Shown here piece after piece: positions 46,665 to 56,910 of a stretch of 64,000 nucleotides of DNA. Source of the DNA: Paracamarosporium sp. OC-R06-R3 (taxonomy: Eukaryota > Ascomycota > Dothideomycetes > Pleosporales > Didymosphaeriaceae); contig JACVRA010000044.1 of NCBI GenBank assembly GCA_019828545.1, positions 186,001-250,000 on the forward strand, written 5' to 3'. The translations under genes were made by a program, and so were the position numbers. Within the stretch, counting starts at the first letter, position 1, and each line of letters starts with the position of its first letter. The notes under the pieces are model-generated. The model had not been told where the DNA came from. It searched no databases and saw nothing but the letters and a program-made list of their open reading frames with translations.

Positions 46665-47702
46665 TTATGCCGCATACTCTCCCTCTGGTGCACACTCGAG
46701 AATTAGCTTGCCCCTAGCTCTGCCCGTCTTCAATCTTTGGTATGCTTCCCTCAAATCTTCAAACTTGTACTTTGAGTCAATAACAGGCTTAATCTTGCCC
46801 TCAACCATCCACTCGGCAATCTGCGAGAGGGTTTCACTATCAGATTTGCCGAAGACAGTTAGATGCTGTCTTTTTGCACCACTCAGGAATCTTGGCATGT
46901 ATTCCGCCATCATCATGAATCGTACAAAGCTCAAATGGTGACTCACTGCCACTGTGACGAATTTCGCATCAGGGGTCGTGCATGCGTCTGCTTCCCAGAA
47001 CAGATTGTGATCGTTGCCAACGTAGTCTACAACAAGGTCGTACTTGTACGGCGAGTCTTTGAGAGCCTGTAACACGTTCTGTGTCATGTAATCGATGACT
47101 TCGTCGGCACCGAGGGATTTGCAATGCGCGACATTGGCAGTAGAGCAAGTCACAGTCACATGGCGTCCTTGACATTTGGCAATTTGGATACCGAAACCTC
47201 CCACCCCTCCCGATCCGCCATTCAAGAGGATTCGCGAGCCCGGCTTGGAGTAAGGTAAGATAGATGAATAAGCAGTGAGCCCAGCTATAGCGATGCCGGC
47301 GGCATTGATGATGGATAATCCTGTTGGCATAGGCACTGTCTGGTTGACAAGCGAAATCCCATACTCTGACATAGCCCCTCCGTACATAAAGACTGTCCCG
47401 GCGCATCCAAACACGAGTTGTCCTGGCTTGAGCGTTGAACCTGGCGCAGGCTTGACAATATAGCCAGCAAAGTCATTTCCTGGCGAGGCAGGTTTGGGAA
47501 AGGCCACCTTATGGAGGAATTGGAATTCGGAAAGTCTGTAGTCCGCTGGATTAAGACCAGCAGCAAGAATTCGAACTAGGTGCTGGTTGGTCTGGGGCTG
47601 GAGCATTGGAACATTGTTCAGGGTCAGATTTTTCTCCAGGCCACCTACTGTGGACATGTATTGCCAGCTGCGAAACGAGGACGGAGTACCCTTGGTAGCC
47701 AT
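46665..47702 (-). CDS. MDR-family NAD(P)H-dependent quinone/enoyl reductase, 345 aa
   Basis: One exon. Zinc-free medium-chain dehydrogenase/reductase of the quinone oxidoreductase branch: GroES-like N-half (ILAAGLNPADYRL, ASPGNDFAGYIV) and Rossmann half with the LNGGSGGVGGFGIQIAK glycine motif at about residues 165-180. VVDYVGN and the C-terminal GRARGKLILE strand are also typical. No zinc-ligand Cys/His cluster is present. Such reductases act on quinones or enoyl/enone groups and are frequent tailoring enzymes in polyketide loci. It shares a 394-base divergent promoter with the MFS transporter, which contains a perfect TCCGCGGA. Confidence 0.85.
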   Translation of the reverse strand: MATKGTPSSFRSWQYMSTVGGLEKNLTLNNVPMLQPQTNQHLVRILAAGLNPADYRLSEFQFLHKVAFPKPASPGNDFAGYIVKPAPGSTLKPGQLVFGCAGTVFMYGGAMSEYGISLVNQTVPMPTGLSIINAAGIAIAGLTAYSSILPYSKPGSRILLNGGSGGVGGFGIQIAKCQGRHVTVTCSTANVAHCKSLGADEVIDYMTQNVLQALKDSPYKYDLVVDYVGNDHNLFWEADACTTPDAKFVTVAVSHHLSFVRFMMMAEYMPRFLSGAKRQHLTVFGKSDSETLSQIAEWMVEGKIKPVIDSKYKFEDLREAYQRLKTGRARGKLILECAPEGEYAA

Positions 47703-48096
47703 AATGATCGTCTTGTTTGTAACTGTGAAAGTATGTTCTTGTGAGGGCGTATCCTGGAGCTTAGGTAGATAAGCTTCGAGTGTTTAACAAAAGGCAGTTG
47801 AGTGGAGAAGTAAAGCTGCGTATCGTCTAACCTACATCTCTGTGTTGTCTTGTCCCCGTTCGTCGTATCCCTGCCTCGCTATATCCAGACGAAAATTCCG
47901 CGGAGACTTTCCTGACCAATATCCGGAGAATTCTGCTCGTTAACTCCGGTCAATATTCCGTCCAACTCGACAGACTTAGGGTAGAGACCGACTATGCGGA
48001 GGGGAACGTCCTGAAAATGAATAGTATATATAATCCTCCCAGGCATCGGCAGGCTGTCACGTTGGTTTTTGGATATTTCACACGCTGGCGACCAAG
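47703..48096. promoter_or_regulatory. Divergent promoter of MDR reductase and MFS transporter with PDRE
   Basis: Contains TCCGCGGA at 47897-47904 inside the 15-mer ATTCCGCGGAGACTT (47895-47909), and TCCGGA at 47932-47937. TCCGCGGA is exactly the yeast Pdr1/Pdr3 response element. Both genes could be controlled from here. Confidence 0.6.
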
Positions 48097-49936
48097 ATGA
48101 CGACGGAACCCAAGCACCCGTCCCAGATCGACGACGTTGAGGCTGGGCTCGAATCAAGCTCCTCGCGACAGACAGTGAGCTTGACTGACGCTGCGGACCC
48201 TGCCGTAATCTCGAAGCGCAAGGCCGGCCACGAGCATGACGCCTATCCAGAGGGCATCGCCCTCATTTCCATCCTGGCTGCCGTAGCCGTGTCTTTTTTC
48301 CTTGTCTTCCTAGATATGGCCATCATGTCCACGGTGACGCCGGCCGTCACAAATCAGTTCAACGCGCTCATCGACGTCGGCTGGTACGCCAGCGCCTACC
48401 AGCTGACCAGCGCCGCCTGTACGCCCCTGACTGGCAAGATCTATACCTTCTTCCACATCCGGTGGTCCTTCCTGGTCTTCTTCCTGATCTTCGAGATTGG
48501 CTCCGCCTTGAGCGGCGCCGCTACCTCGTCAAACATGTTTATCGTGGGGCGCGCCGTTGCCGGCATTGGCTCTGCGGGCCTCTTCACTGGCATGATGATC
48601 ATCGTGACCAACGTGCTCCCCCTGCACAAGCGACCAGCCATTCTAGGAGCCATCATGGGCCTTGGGCAGCTCGGCATCGCGGGTGGTCCCCTCATCGGCG
48701 GCGCATTCACCTCCAACACCCACGCCACCTGGCGGTGGTGCTTCTACCTCAACCTCTGCCTCTTCCCCGTCATCACCGTCGCCTTTCTCCTCAACACGAT
48801 CCCCGAGGCCGAGGTGAAGCCGCATTGGCGGAGCGTGCTCGCCACGGCCGTCAAGTCGCTGGATCTCGTCGGCTTCGTGCTCATCAGCGGGGGCGTGCTT
48901 ATGTTCCTCTTGGGGCTCCAGTACGGTGGGAACCAGTTCGCATGGAACAGCTCCGTCGTCATCGGCCTGATTGTCGGGGGAGTTGCCAGCTTCTCGGTGT
49001 TCCTCGCGTGGGAGTACCACCAAGGTGACGCCGCCATGGTGCCGTGGGCCATGCTTCGGAGCGGCATCATCCGCGCGGCCGCCATAACGGGGTTATTCAA
49101 CTACGGCGTCATGCTCGTGGCCGACTACTATCTTGCCATCTACTTCCAGTCCGTCAAGGATGACACCCCGCTGGAGAGCGGTGTCCACATGCTGCCCACC
49201 ACGCTCGGCATGCTCCTGTCCATGGTGACAGCTGGCGGCCTCACCCAGACTACGGGCTACTATCTACCTATGGCAATCATTGGCCCATGCATTTCCGCTG
49301 TCGGATACGGGCTCCTATCGACCCTTTCTCCCACGACGTCTACGGCACGCTGGATCGGCTATCAAATCTTGTACGGCGTGGGCAGCGTGTTTGGAAACAG
49401 CAGCGTAAGACTCCACATCCTTCCCCACCAAGCTCTTCAAAGGTATATACGCTGACATGACTACCAAACAGCCCTACATGGCGGTGCAGAACCTCGTGCC
49501 GTTGCGCCAAGTGCCACAGGCAATGGCCATAGTCTTGACTGTGCAGACCTTCGGTAGCTCTGTGTGGCTCATCGTCGCCAACGTCATCTTCAACAACAGT
49601 CTTCACAAGCTGCTGCTGAAAAACGCGCCCGTGATCGGCCTGGCGCCTGACTTCGTCATCGGCGCGGGCGCCCGCAGCGTGCACAGCCTGGGCCTCTCTG
49701 GGGCAGCGCTGCAGGCGCTGCTGGACTCATATGCCAAGAGCATCGACCGCGTCATGTATTTGGGCGTGGGCCTGGCGGCGGGAGCGCTTGCATTTTGCTG
49801 GGGCTTAGGTTGGCATAATATTCTCGAGATCAAACAGAAGCAAGCGTTAGTGGCTAAGAGGAAAGCCGTTTCGGTTGATGAGGAAAAGGTTGCTAAGACA
49901 TGCTTCAGCGGACTAAGCCCTCATTCCATTCAATAG
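48097..49936 (+). CDS. MFS drug:H+ antiporter (DHA2-type, 14 TM), 590 aa
   Basis: Two exons, 48097-49404 and 49472-49936, with a GT-AG intron (49405-49471) in phase 0; the total is 1773 bases. Hydrophilic N-terminus of about 55 residues, then about 14 membrane helices. TM1 has LDMAIMSTVTPAVTNQF (motif D1-like), followed by WYASAYQLTSAACTPLTGKIY, the VGRAVAGIGSAG motif, and motif C-like GLGQLGIAGGPLIGG in TM5. This pattern is that of fungal toxin and drug efflux pumps of the plasma membrane. The codons are strongly GC-ending compared with the MDR and Zn2Cys6 neighbours. Probable role: export of the locus product or of a foreign compound. Confidence 0.92.
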
Positions 49937-50362
49937 CCAATTAATGCTCAAATCTACTTCTATGCCTTTACTTTTCGCTTATCTTATACTATCTTAAGAT
50001 ATCTTATGATGATACCTTTTATATAGAGCTATACAGCTTGAAATGCTAGTAGTAATTGGTGATAGGAATCGGGCGTCCCGCTGTGCTAAGCATTAGCCCA
50101 TCTACCCCAGTAAAGGTCGCTTAAAGATCTGGCGGAATGCAACCGCGGCTACAGCTGAAAGGATAAGCCCCGAAAACGTGTAGAATCCTGGGAGGATCCG
50201 GAGGAAAATTCCGCGGAACTTGCCGCAAACTCCGAGGACTCCCGAAACTAACGCGGTCTTTACTTTCCGCGATATGTGCATCCTACGACAACTATATGCT
50301 CCCAGAAGCCGCCACGATTCCGCGGTAAAGTCCAAGACGAATGATTGCAGAGTCGAGTTAAG
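49937..50362. promoter_or_regulatory. Promoter of the Zn2Cys6 regulator with several PDRE-like sites
   Basis: TCCGGA at 50197-50202, TCCGCGGA at 50210-50217, TCCGAGGA at 50231-50238, TCCGCGAT at 50266-50273 and TCCGCGGT at 50319-50326, all within 130 bases. The density suggests autoregulation by the encoded Zn2Cys6 factor. Confidence 0.6.
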
Positions 50363-52788
50363 ATGGACAGACCAAAGACGGGTCGTAGCGCCAGATGGGG
50401 CGCGGCCTGCGCTCCGTGTGCGGCAGCAAAGACACGCTGCATTCGCACCCAGTCTTTGGGATCACAACAATGTGATCGATGCCGAAGTTTGGAGAAAGAC
50501 TGCGTGGGTCAAACTTCTGGTCCAAGGAAGAAGAGACAGACTAAGTCCTCGTAAGTCCATGTTCATGCCCTATTATGTTCTTTGCGCATCAACACCTTGC
50601 AATAGCGTGGGGTGGACATGAGCTCTGCCCCCAGGGAGTTCACTGCCCGTACTACTGCCCTTATCCCTGCCCAATTATTTTCGTCAGGGTTCAACCGCTA
50701 AAGTGCTTTATACTCATCCACGTTGGACCTACTGTTGACTCTGCCTGACTAGTGCCAATTATGACATGAGCATGGCTCTGCCGGAAGGGGGGCTAAATAA
50801 TCCGGTTGACTCATCGAGGACGCCCGGAGGGGAAAGCTCAACTGTACATGGCAGTCCATCCAATGGTAGTCTGCACTACCTCGCAAACAACCATTCGGCA
50901 TCATCGATTAGCACCTCACCCCAAGCTCAAGTCACTCTAAGCCAGCTCGAAACTGCTCCGAGGACCCCAGCGCATGACTTCACCCCTAGCGCACCCACGG
51001 GTCCAACATGCACCTGCATGGCAACAATAAACATAGACGATCTTGTTCCCGTGGAGTCTGACGAGACTTTGTTGTCCATCTATAGGAATCAGCTGTCTGG
51101 TCCGTTGCCTTTTGTCATCATTCCAGCTGGCACAACGCTAAGGCAACTGCAGGCAAGTCGTCCATTTCTCATGAAGGTAATCAGAATGGTAGCTTCCGTC
51201 CGCCATCTTCGATTGGTGAGGGGACAGAGCCGCGCCGTTATGGAACATATCTCTAATGCCATACTCATGAGATCTGAACGCTCATTGGATCTCCTCCAAG
51301 GCATTCTGGTTTTCTTAGGATCCTACCACTACCATTGCATGGCTCATGCGCAGTTCAACAATCTGATCCGCCTAGCAGTCAGCTTGGTAGAAGATCTAGA
51401 TTTGGGTACATGCCCCAAGTCTCAACAGAGGAGGAGTCAGCTGCCTTTGGTACGTGCCGAGGAGCCGGTGTCCAGAACGAACGAAGAGAAGAGGGCGCTA
51501 CTTGGCGTCTGGTATATGAGCTCAAAGTGAGTCTCGCGACGCCTGAATGAAGCTTTATAAAGGACAAAACTAACTCGATAGCAGTGCTGGCTTTGTCGTG
51601 AAACAGTTAGCATTCATAAGATACACTAAATATATGGACCAATGCCTCAAAGATCTTGACGATGCTAGAGAATACAAGACAGACCAACTTGCCATACAGT
51701 TGGTTCGCATCCAGCGACTCACCGAGAGAATCTCCCACTTCCATAGTAATGATTCACCGGTGGACGAACAGCGAGGTTCGCCCGAGCCCTCATTGATGGC
51801 GCGCCTGGAGGCATTTCGAGTTGAGCTAGACAGCCTCCGGAATGCACTACCCCCTCATCTTAAATCTGATTGTAAGATTCCCCAAGTATTTGAAAATGAC
51901 GCCCTCAGTGCTTCGCTAACCCAGTCTGCGAGCCCAGACTTTCTATCTTGCTATCACAATATGGCTTATCTGCGGATCTTTGCGCCTCTACTAGCAGGTT
52001 CACACCTACCAGATGCGGAATCTCAATCCTTCGCCTCGCTACAGCTTTCAGGCGTGCCGATAGTCGATGTCTTCTCACATTTCACTGCCGCACTCAAGGC
52101 CTGGCTCGAGAATTGGCTTGCCGTCCCGGTTTGCTCCTACTTCTTCATGCCTCAGCCCGTCTACACCCAATTGGTCCATGGCGCCATGATGCTCTCTCGA
52201 TGGGTAAGAGTGGCCGGGCCCAGCGCGGTCAAGCTTTCCAGTGCTGGCTCGGCCGTGTCGCAGAAAGAGTCCACGGGTCCCTTGCAACCAACGCCTGCGC
52301 TCAGCGGCGTGCCTTCATGTCCAGATCTGAGCTTGCCGAGACCTCCAGCCCCACTATCCACCCAAGTCGCGTCCGCACAGATACTCAACACGCTCAGGGC
52401 CGAGGTCGCAGCGCAACCCCATCTTCAAATTGATGTCCTCGGCATCTTGGACACCATGGCAGCTCGTTTCGAGGCCGCAAAGAAGGAGATGGCTGCGGCG
52501 CAGGGGGTGGATTGGGAGAATGATACATGGGACTTTGCTGCAGAACATTCAAAGATGAAGAAAGTTAGGGTCGAAAAATGGTGTGAGATAGTCGCCATGG
52601 CGGCAGGCAGAAGAAGCCCGCTGACCGATGCCCATAACAGCATTTACGAAGAGAGCAGAGATGCCATAGATATATTGCCAGAGCGAAGCGTCGACGATTT
52701 CGGAGGGCTAGCATCAGGCTACGATTGGGACAACATGCAGTGGGAGAGTGTTATGTTTGATGAGATCTTGCGGGACATTCATACCTGA
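50363..52788 (+). CDS. Zn2Cys6 transcription factor, about 721 aa
   Basis: Binuclear zinc cluster at about residues 16-47: CAPCAAAKTRC (CX2CX6C) and, after ten residues, CDRCRSLEKDC (CX2CX6C), followed by a basic GPRKKRQTK linker. Exons are 50363-50550, 50753-51526 and 51585-52788 (2166 bases). The first intron is long (202 bases, GTAAGT donor, GACTAG acceptor); it is the only in-frame solution I found, and shorter ones meet a stop. The second intron ends in a tandem TAGCAG acceptor, allowing one extra residue. The C-terminal two thirds look like a fungal-specific transcription factor domain. It likely binds CGG-type repeats; its own promoter holds several. Confidence 0.85.
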
Positions 52789-53500
52789 ACTGTCTTCAAG
52801 CCCGTCGATGGAAGCACTGGCATGTTGGTTGATTTGTTATTCGCGAGCGTACCAAACATAGAAACTTAATGGTTGGATTCGAGATCTCTGTCGAGCGTCC
52901 TGACTTCTCAGCAACAAGGGCTCGGACACTCAACCATATGTTCTGGCACCGGTTTAAGCCCTGAGATCACCCACAAATGACGACTACACATCCACGCACG
53001 TGGATGAAAATGAGTAATCTTGGCTCTGTGCTTGATACGAGATGACCCATTTCACGGCGCTGCAGGGGTGGCCAAGTTGCTGGTCTCAATGCTTCGGTCA
53101 ACGCCCGACGCCCAGAATTATGCATGTGCAAGTAAAAGCTATGTACATACGAGAAAACGGCAGCACAGCCCTAAAAGTGGCCCAGGAATACGGTCCTTTT
53201 TCTCAAGGATGCGCATCCCTATCGCGGGCTATTTTCCGGACATAAATTCCACGGAGACTTCGCGAGCCGAGTAGGTAATCCTTAGCTGGAAACAATCAGG
53301 TATATACTATACTATGCCGATTCCCAAGGGAATCACCTTTTTTGTATCATTTTTGTACCAAGGCGTGTGCCGAATTTTTGTCAAAATCAACACTCTACAT
53401 ACTATGCCCTTGGCTGTATGTAACCTACCGTAGCTTCTGGACACAATCTTACGATCTGATACTACGCTATTTCTCCATACCGTAGCTGGACCAAACGACT
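52789..53500. promoter_or_regulatory. Promoter region of the NAD(P)-binding reductase
   Basis: 712 bases without a gene. It holds TCCGGA at 53235-53240 and ATTCCACGGAGACTT at 53246-53260. The latter is 14/15 identical to the MFS-promoter 15-mer and contains the PDRE variant TCCACGGA. Confidence 0.55.
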
Positions 53501-54268
53501 ATGAAGGTGCTCTTACTCGGTGCCACCGGCAACGTCGGCAGCCATGCCCTGCCTGCCCTGATCAAGCACGGCCACACTGTCGTAGCCTACGTCCGCTCGC
53601 CCAGCAAACTCGCGCCCGACAAGCGCGCCGTCCTGGCCGACGTGGTCATCGGTTCAGTACTAGACAAGTCCGCGCTGAAGGCCGCGATCCTCAGACACAA
53701 CTGCGACGCCGTCTTCCACGCTGCGGGCGTCGCGCAGATGCTCGGCCGCTCCAAGTCTGGCGAGTACAACAGAGTGTTCGCCGCTGTCGTCGCTGCCATC
53801 GTGGAAGCCCGCGAGGAGCGCAGCGGGCCCGCCATCCGCGCCTGGCTCATGTCCGGGTTCCCCGTGCTCGACAGCGCCGTCCCGGGTCGCCTCATCGGCG
53901 ACTACATGCCCATGTTTCCCGAGCACAAGGAGAATCTGGCGCTTATTCGGAGGCAGAACGAGGGCGACATTGCATGGTCGCTGTTCTGCGCCAACCAGAT
54001 GAGCCCCAAGCACAAGGAGATTCGCATCCCCCCGCCGGACGACTGCTCGGCGGCGAATGTGGTCGCGAGCGCGGACTCCCCGCCCGAGTGGCGCGATACG
54101 CTCAAGTGGGTGCCGCTGCTCGGGCCGTACCTGAACGTCTTCGGTCTCGCGGGTGGGTACGCGACGTCTTTGGAGGATCCCATGGACTTCATTGCGACCG
54201 ACTTGGAGAAAGGGTTGCAGAGCGAGTTCGTTGGGAAGAGGGTGGGGTTGAAGATGAAAAAGGCATAA
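53501..54268 (+). CDS. NAD(P)-binding Rossmann reductase (atypical SDR), 255 aa
   Basis: One exon. The N-terminus MKVLLLGATGNVGSHALPAL carries the GxxGxxG nucleotide-binding motif of atypical short-chain dehydrogenases. A YVRSPSKL segment suggests NADPH preference (Arg/Ser at the end of strand 2), and DVVIGSVLDKSALKAAILRHNCDAVFHAAGVAQ is the usual strand 3-4 region. No classical YxxxK is obvious, as in many NmrA-like and extended reductases. The gene is very GC-rich at third codon positions. Its promoter shares the PDRE-type motif with the MFS and regulator genes. It resembles tailoring ketone reductases of polyketide clusters (CTB6-like), by inference only. Confidence 0.85.
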   Translation: MKVLLLGATGNVGSHALPALIKHGHTVVAYVRSPSKLAPDKRAVLADVVIGSVLDKSALKAAILRHNCDAVFHAAGVAQMLGRSKSGEYNRVFAAVVAAIVEAREERSGPAIRAWLMSGFPVLDSAVPGRLIGDYMPMFPEHKENLALIRRQNEGDIAWSLFCANQMSPKHKEIRIPPPDDCSAANVVASADSPPEWRDTLKWVPLLGPYLNVFGLAGGYATSLEDPMDFIATDLEKGLQSEFVGKRVGLKMKKA

Positions 54269-55469
54269 GGTGCTCCTTGAGTTGGGCGTCTAGAAAATCT
54301 ACATTCATCTGCTAGCTTTTCTTGCGAACTTTCGGTGCGATGGAGTTGGATCGGACCGCCGTACTAGATCGTACCGCCCATGTCACACTACAACGCACGC
54401 CTAGGCATCGCTATGTAGAAGCACGGCTTGAGTTAGGTATCTGTCACGGATTGACTAGTTAGGGTCGATATCTTAGGCTCTGTAAAAGATGAGGTTCAAT
54501 TTGAGTCGGGACCTCAGGTGAGGTGTCCCACGACAAGGGACGCTGCCATTAGTCAAATTAGCGAAGGCGCTGTTTACATACATACATACCTACATACATA
54601 CACAGATGTAAAAACTCTGCAAGTGCCAGGGACACACAAGCACACATGTCTACTCTACATACTTTACCCTTCCATACTTTTGGTTAATGCACGCAATCTG
54701 TGACAAGCCAGAGGGGGGATCAGCTAGCTAGACTAGGTACTCACACCTACCACATGCCCGCGGGGAGAATGATACAGTGCAGGCACCGACTGCGAACTAT
54801 CGGTTGTATTGTATTGCACATTAGAGAACTCTGCCAGATAATTTGAAGCTAATCAGCTGGCCGTGGGACGACCTATCCCCCTCCCCTCGAGAGGGCCAGA
54901 CGTTCACGATATCAACCATCACAATACCCAGTCCCACCTGATACATGCTCTATTCTAGAGTAGTGCTGTGGCACCGCACAGTGATTGACAATCAATACCC
55001 CAAAACCGACTTGAAGAAACTAGAAAAAAAAAAACAAAGAGAGAGAGAGAAGACACGATGAGTATAGGAATCGGGACCCTTAATTCAAGAACCCCCTCTT
55101 GCACTTAAGTATCTCGCTACATCAGCGTTTAGAAAGAATCAATGCATAAGAGCATACTGGTCAGCGCAATCATTTTTTGCGATTAGCACCTACATAAATG
55201 TAACTTATTAGGTACAAAAGGTGTAAAATGTACTACTCACAAGAGATCACGCTCCTAGAAGGCGTACGTTACACACTCTACTGGGTTATACGAATTACCA
55301 GATGCGGTTTAGTACACTGCATACCCACGCCATAAGAAGAAGCAACGTGGGTCCGAAAAGAGCTGAATCCGGCCATCAAGACTCGACCCCACATCCCTTT
55401 AAAGGTTCAGCCTTTCCACATCACGCAGCCTGATTCTCCCTGATTCTCTTTTCCACACTTAGCCTAAGA
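54269..55469. other. Intergenic with microsatellites
   Basis: 1.2 kb, no gene. An ACAT-type microsatellite lies at about 54577-54601, and an A-run followed by a (GA)n tract at about 55023-55052. Confidence 0.5.
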
Positions 55470-56372
55470 ATGCGCACTGTACTAACATTTGTTCTTTTCT
55501 ATTGTTTGCGCTTGGTGTATGCAAAGAATGCGTTCATCGTGCCATCGAAAGATGAAGGGAAACTCGTACTCGAAGGCTCTTCATTTATTATCCAGTGGCA
55601 ATGCGATGCGTGTGGAAAATATGCAATCTCTTTGAATGCATTTCAAGATAAACATGACGGCACTTAGGCTGTGGAAACCCTCATAAGTATGTTAATCATC
55701 GGAAGGCGTTATGCTTAATGCGTGTGCTCGCCACTAATATTACGTATAGATAGCGACTCTAACACAGGAAGCTACACCTGGACCCCTCATCCTTTAGAAG
55801 ATGGTTTGACGATCGACGACGGCTTCCACTTTACACTCGATTGCCCTAAAATGATATTTGATAGTGGCGCGATGTTTATCAGGAAGTCGCTTAGTACATC
55901 TTCCACACCTACACGCACAGCATCCTCGACATCGTTGAGCACCTCACGTCCGAGATCTTCTGATTCTACCTCAAGCGCGACATCGAGCTCCGTTTCAAGC
56001 TCTGCTTCCCACAGGGCTAGCGTCACAACGACCTCTTCAGCATCGAGCGATACAACATCAGGCACTATACCGCCTAGCTCGAATACTGCAGCTAGTAACA
56101 AGGAAACCTTGAAGGTTGGGTTGGGCATTGGAATTGGAGTAGGGACACCATTTATACTCCTCCTAGGAGGTGTCATCGGCTATGTGTTCTTTCGAAGACG
56201 ATCTAAGCCACCTCAGACTCTTGAGCCTCCTCAGTATGCGCCCTACGAGACGCCTTTTAAGCATAACACGATGACGGTGCAAGATCCTTCCACGCCAATA
56301 ACGAGAGTCGAGTTGGGAGATGATGAACGGCGGCATGAGCTACCAGAGCACGGAAGCCCTGAACCTAAATAA
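55470..56372 (+). pseudogene. Mucin-like single-pass membrane protein interrupted by one stop codon
   Basis: Exon 55470-55686, GT-AG intron 55687-55749 (phase 1), exon 55750-56372; together 280 codons in one frame. Layout: signal peptide (MRTVLTFVLFYCLRLVYA), a small beta-rich ectodomain (FIIQWQC...YAISLNAF...GSYTWTPHP) with Cys residues, a Ser/Thr-rich mucin stalk of about 70 residues, one TM helix (LGIGIGVGTPFILLLGGVIGYVFF) and a basic RRRSK stop-transfer plus a short tail. This is the plan of fungal surface sensors or cell-wall-linked membrane proteins. Codon 66 is TAG (55665-55667). Since the frame, intron and domains on both sides remain intact, the break is recent, or the stop is read through. 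Confidence 0.65.
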
Positions 56373-56910
56373 GGATAGCGATCAGAGTGTAACAATACGC
56401 AGGTTAGTGGTGAATGCTCTCAATATGCAAGCCGAGATAGCTGATAGATTTTTTGAACCAGCATTTTGACTCATCCCGATCACGTCGCGGCATTCGATTT
56501 GTGGCATAAGTTGCGTCTTGCTTCCCACCACCTCCTGGTTGAAGTGGCCTTTATTAATGATCGTCTGGGGATTTTCGAGTTTTTGATGATTCGAATGATC
56601 TTGATTGCAATCTTCTGGGAATGCATTATTGTTGTTTGGTGCAGTGAAAATCTATGAGTAATTTGTATGTAATGGGCGTTGTTCAAAGCGCGTAATGAGG
56701 CTGGTACGCCATGCATTTAGGATAGACGCTCTTTGTGACGGTATAATATCATTCTTAGCTCTGCCAACAGTGAGATGTCAATGTGTTAGGTGGGGAGTTT
56801 GACACATAATTTATGTCCTGAGGGATACCAATCCAGGAGGGTGTTGACTTTGCGGCTATGCAGGCTCAGCTCTGTCATATAATGCTGAACTCTTCCTTTA
56901 TCCAACTCAT
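56373..56910. other. Intergenic
   Basis: 538 bases, AT-rich, no gene seen. The frames here have no family features. Confidence 0.4.

Noticed and set aside
48462..49028. Long open frame on + in another phase inside the MFS gene, plus minus-strand frames there
   Set aside because: Shadow frames caused by GC-rich codons; the MFS frame has clear motifs and membrane helices.
54577..55052. ACAT-type and GA-type repeats, considered as CRISPR or telomere-like arrays
   Set aside because: Plain microsatellites; no spacers, no telomere repeat unit.
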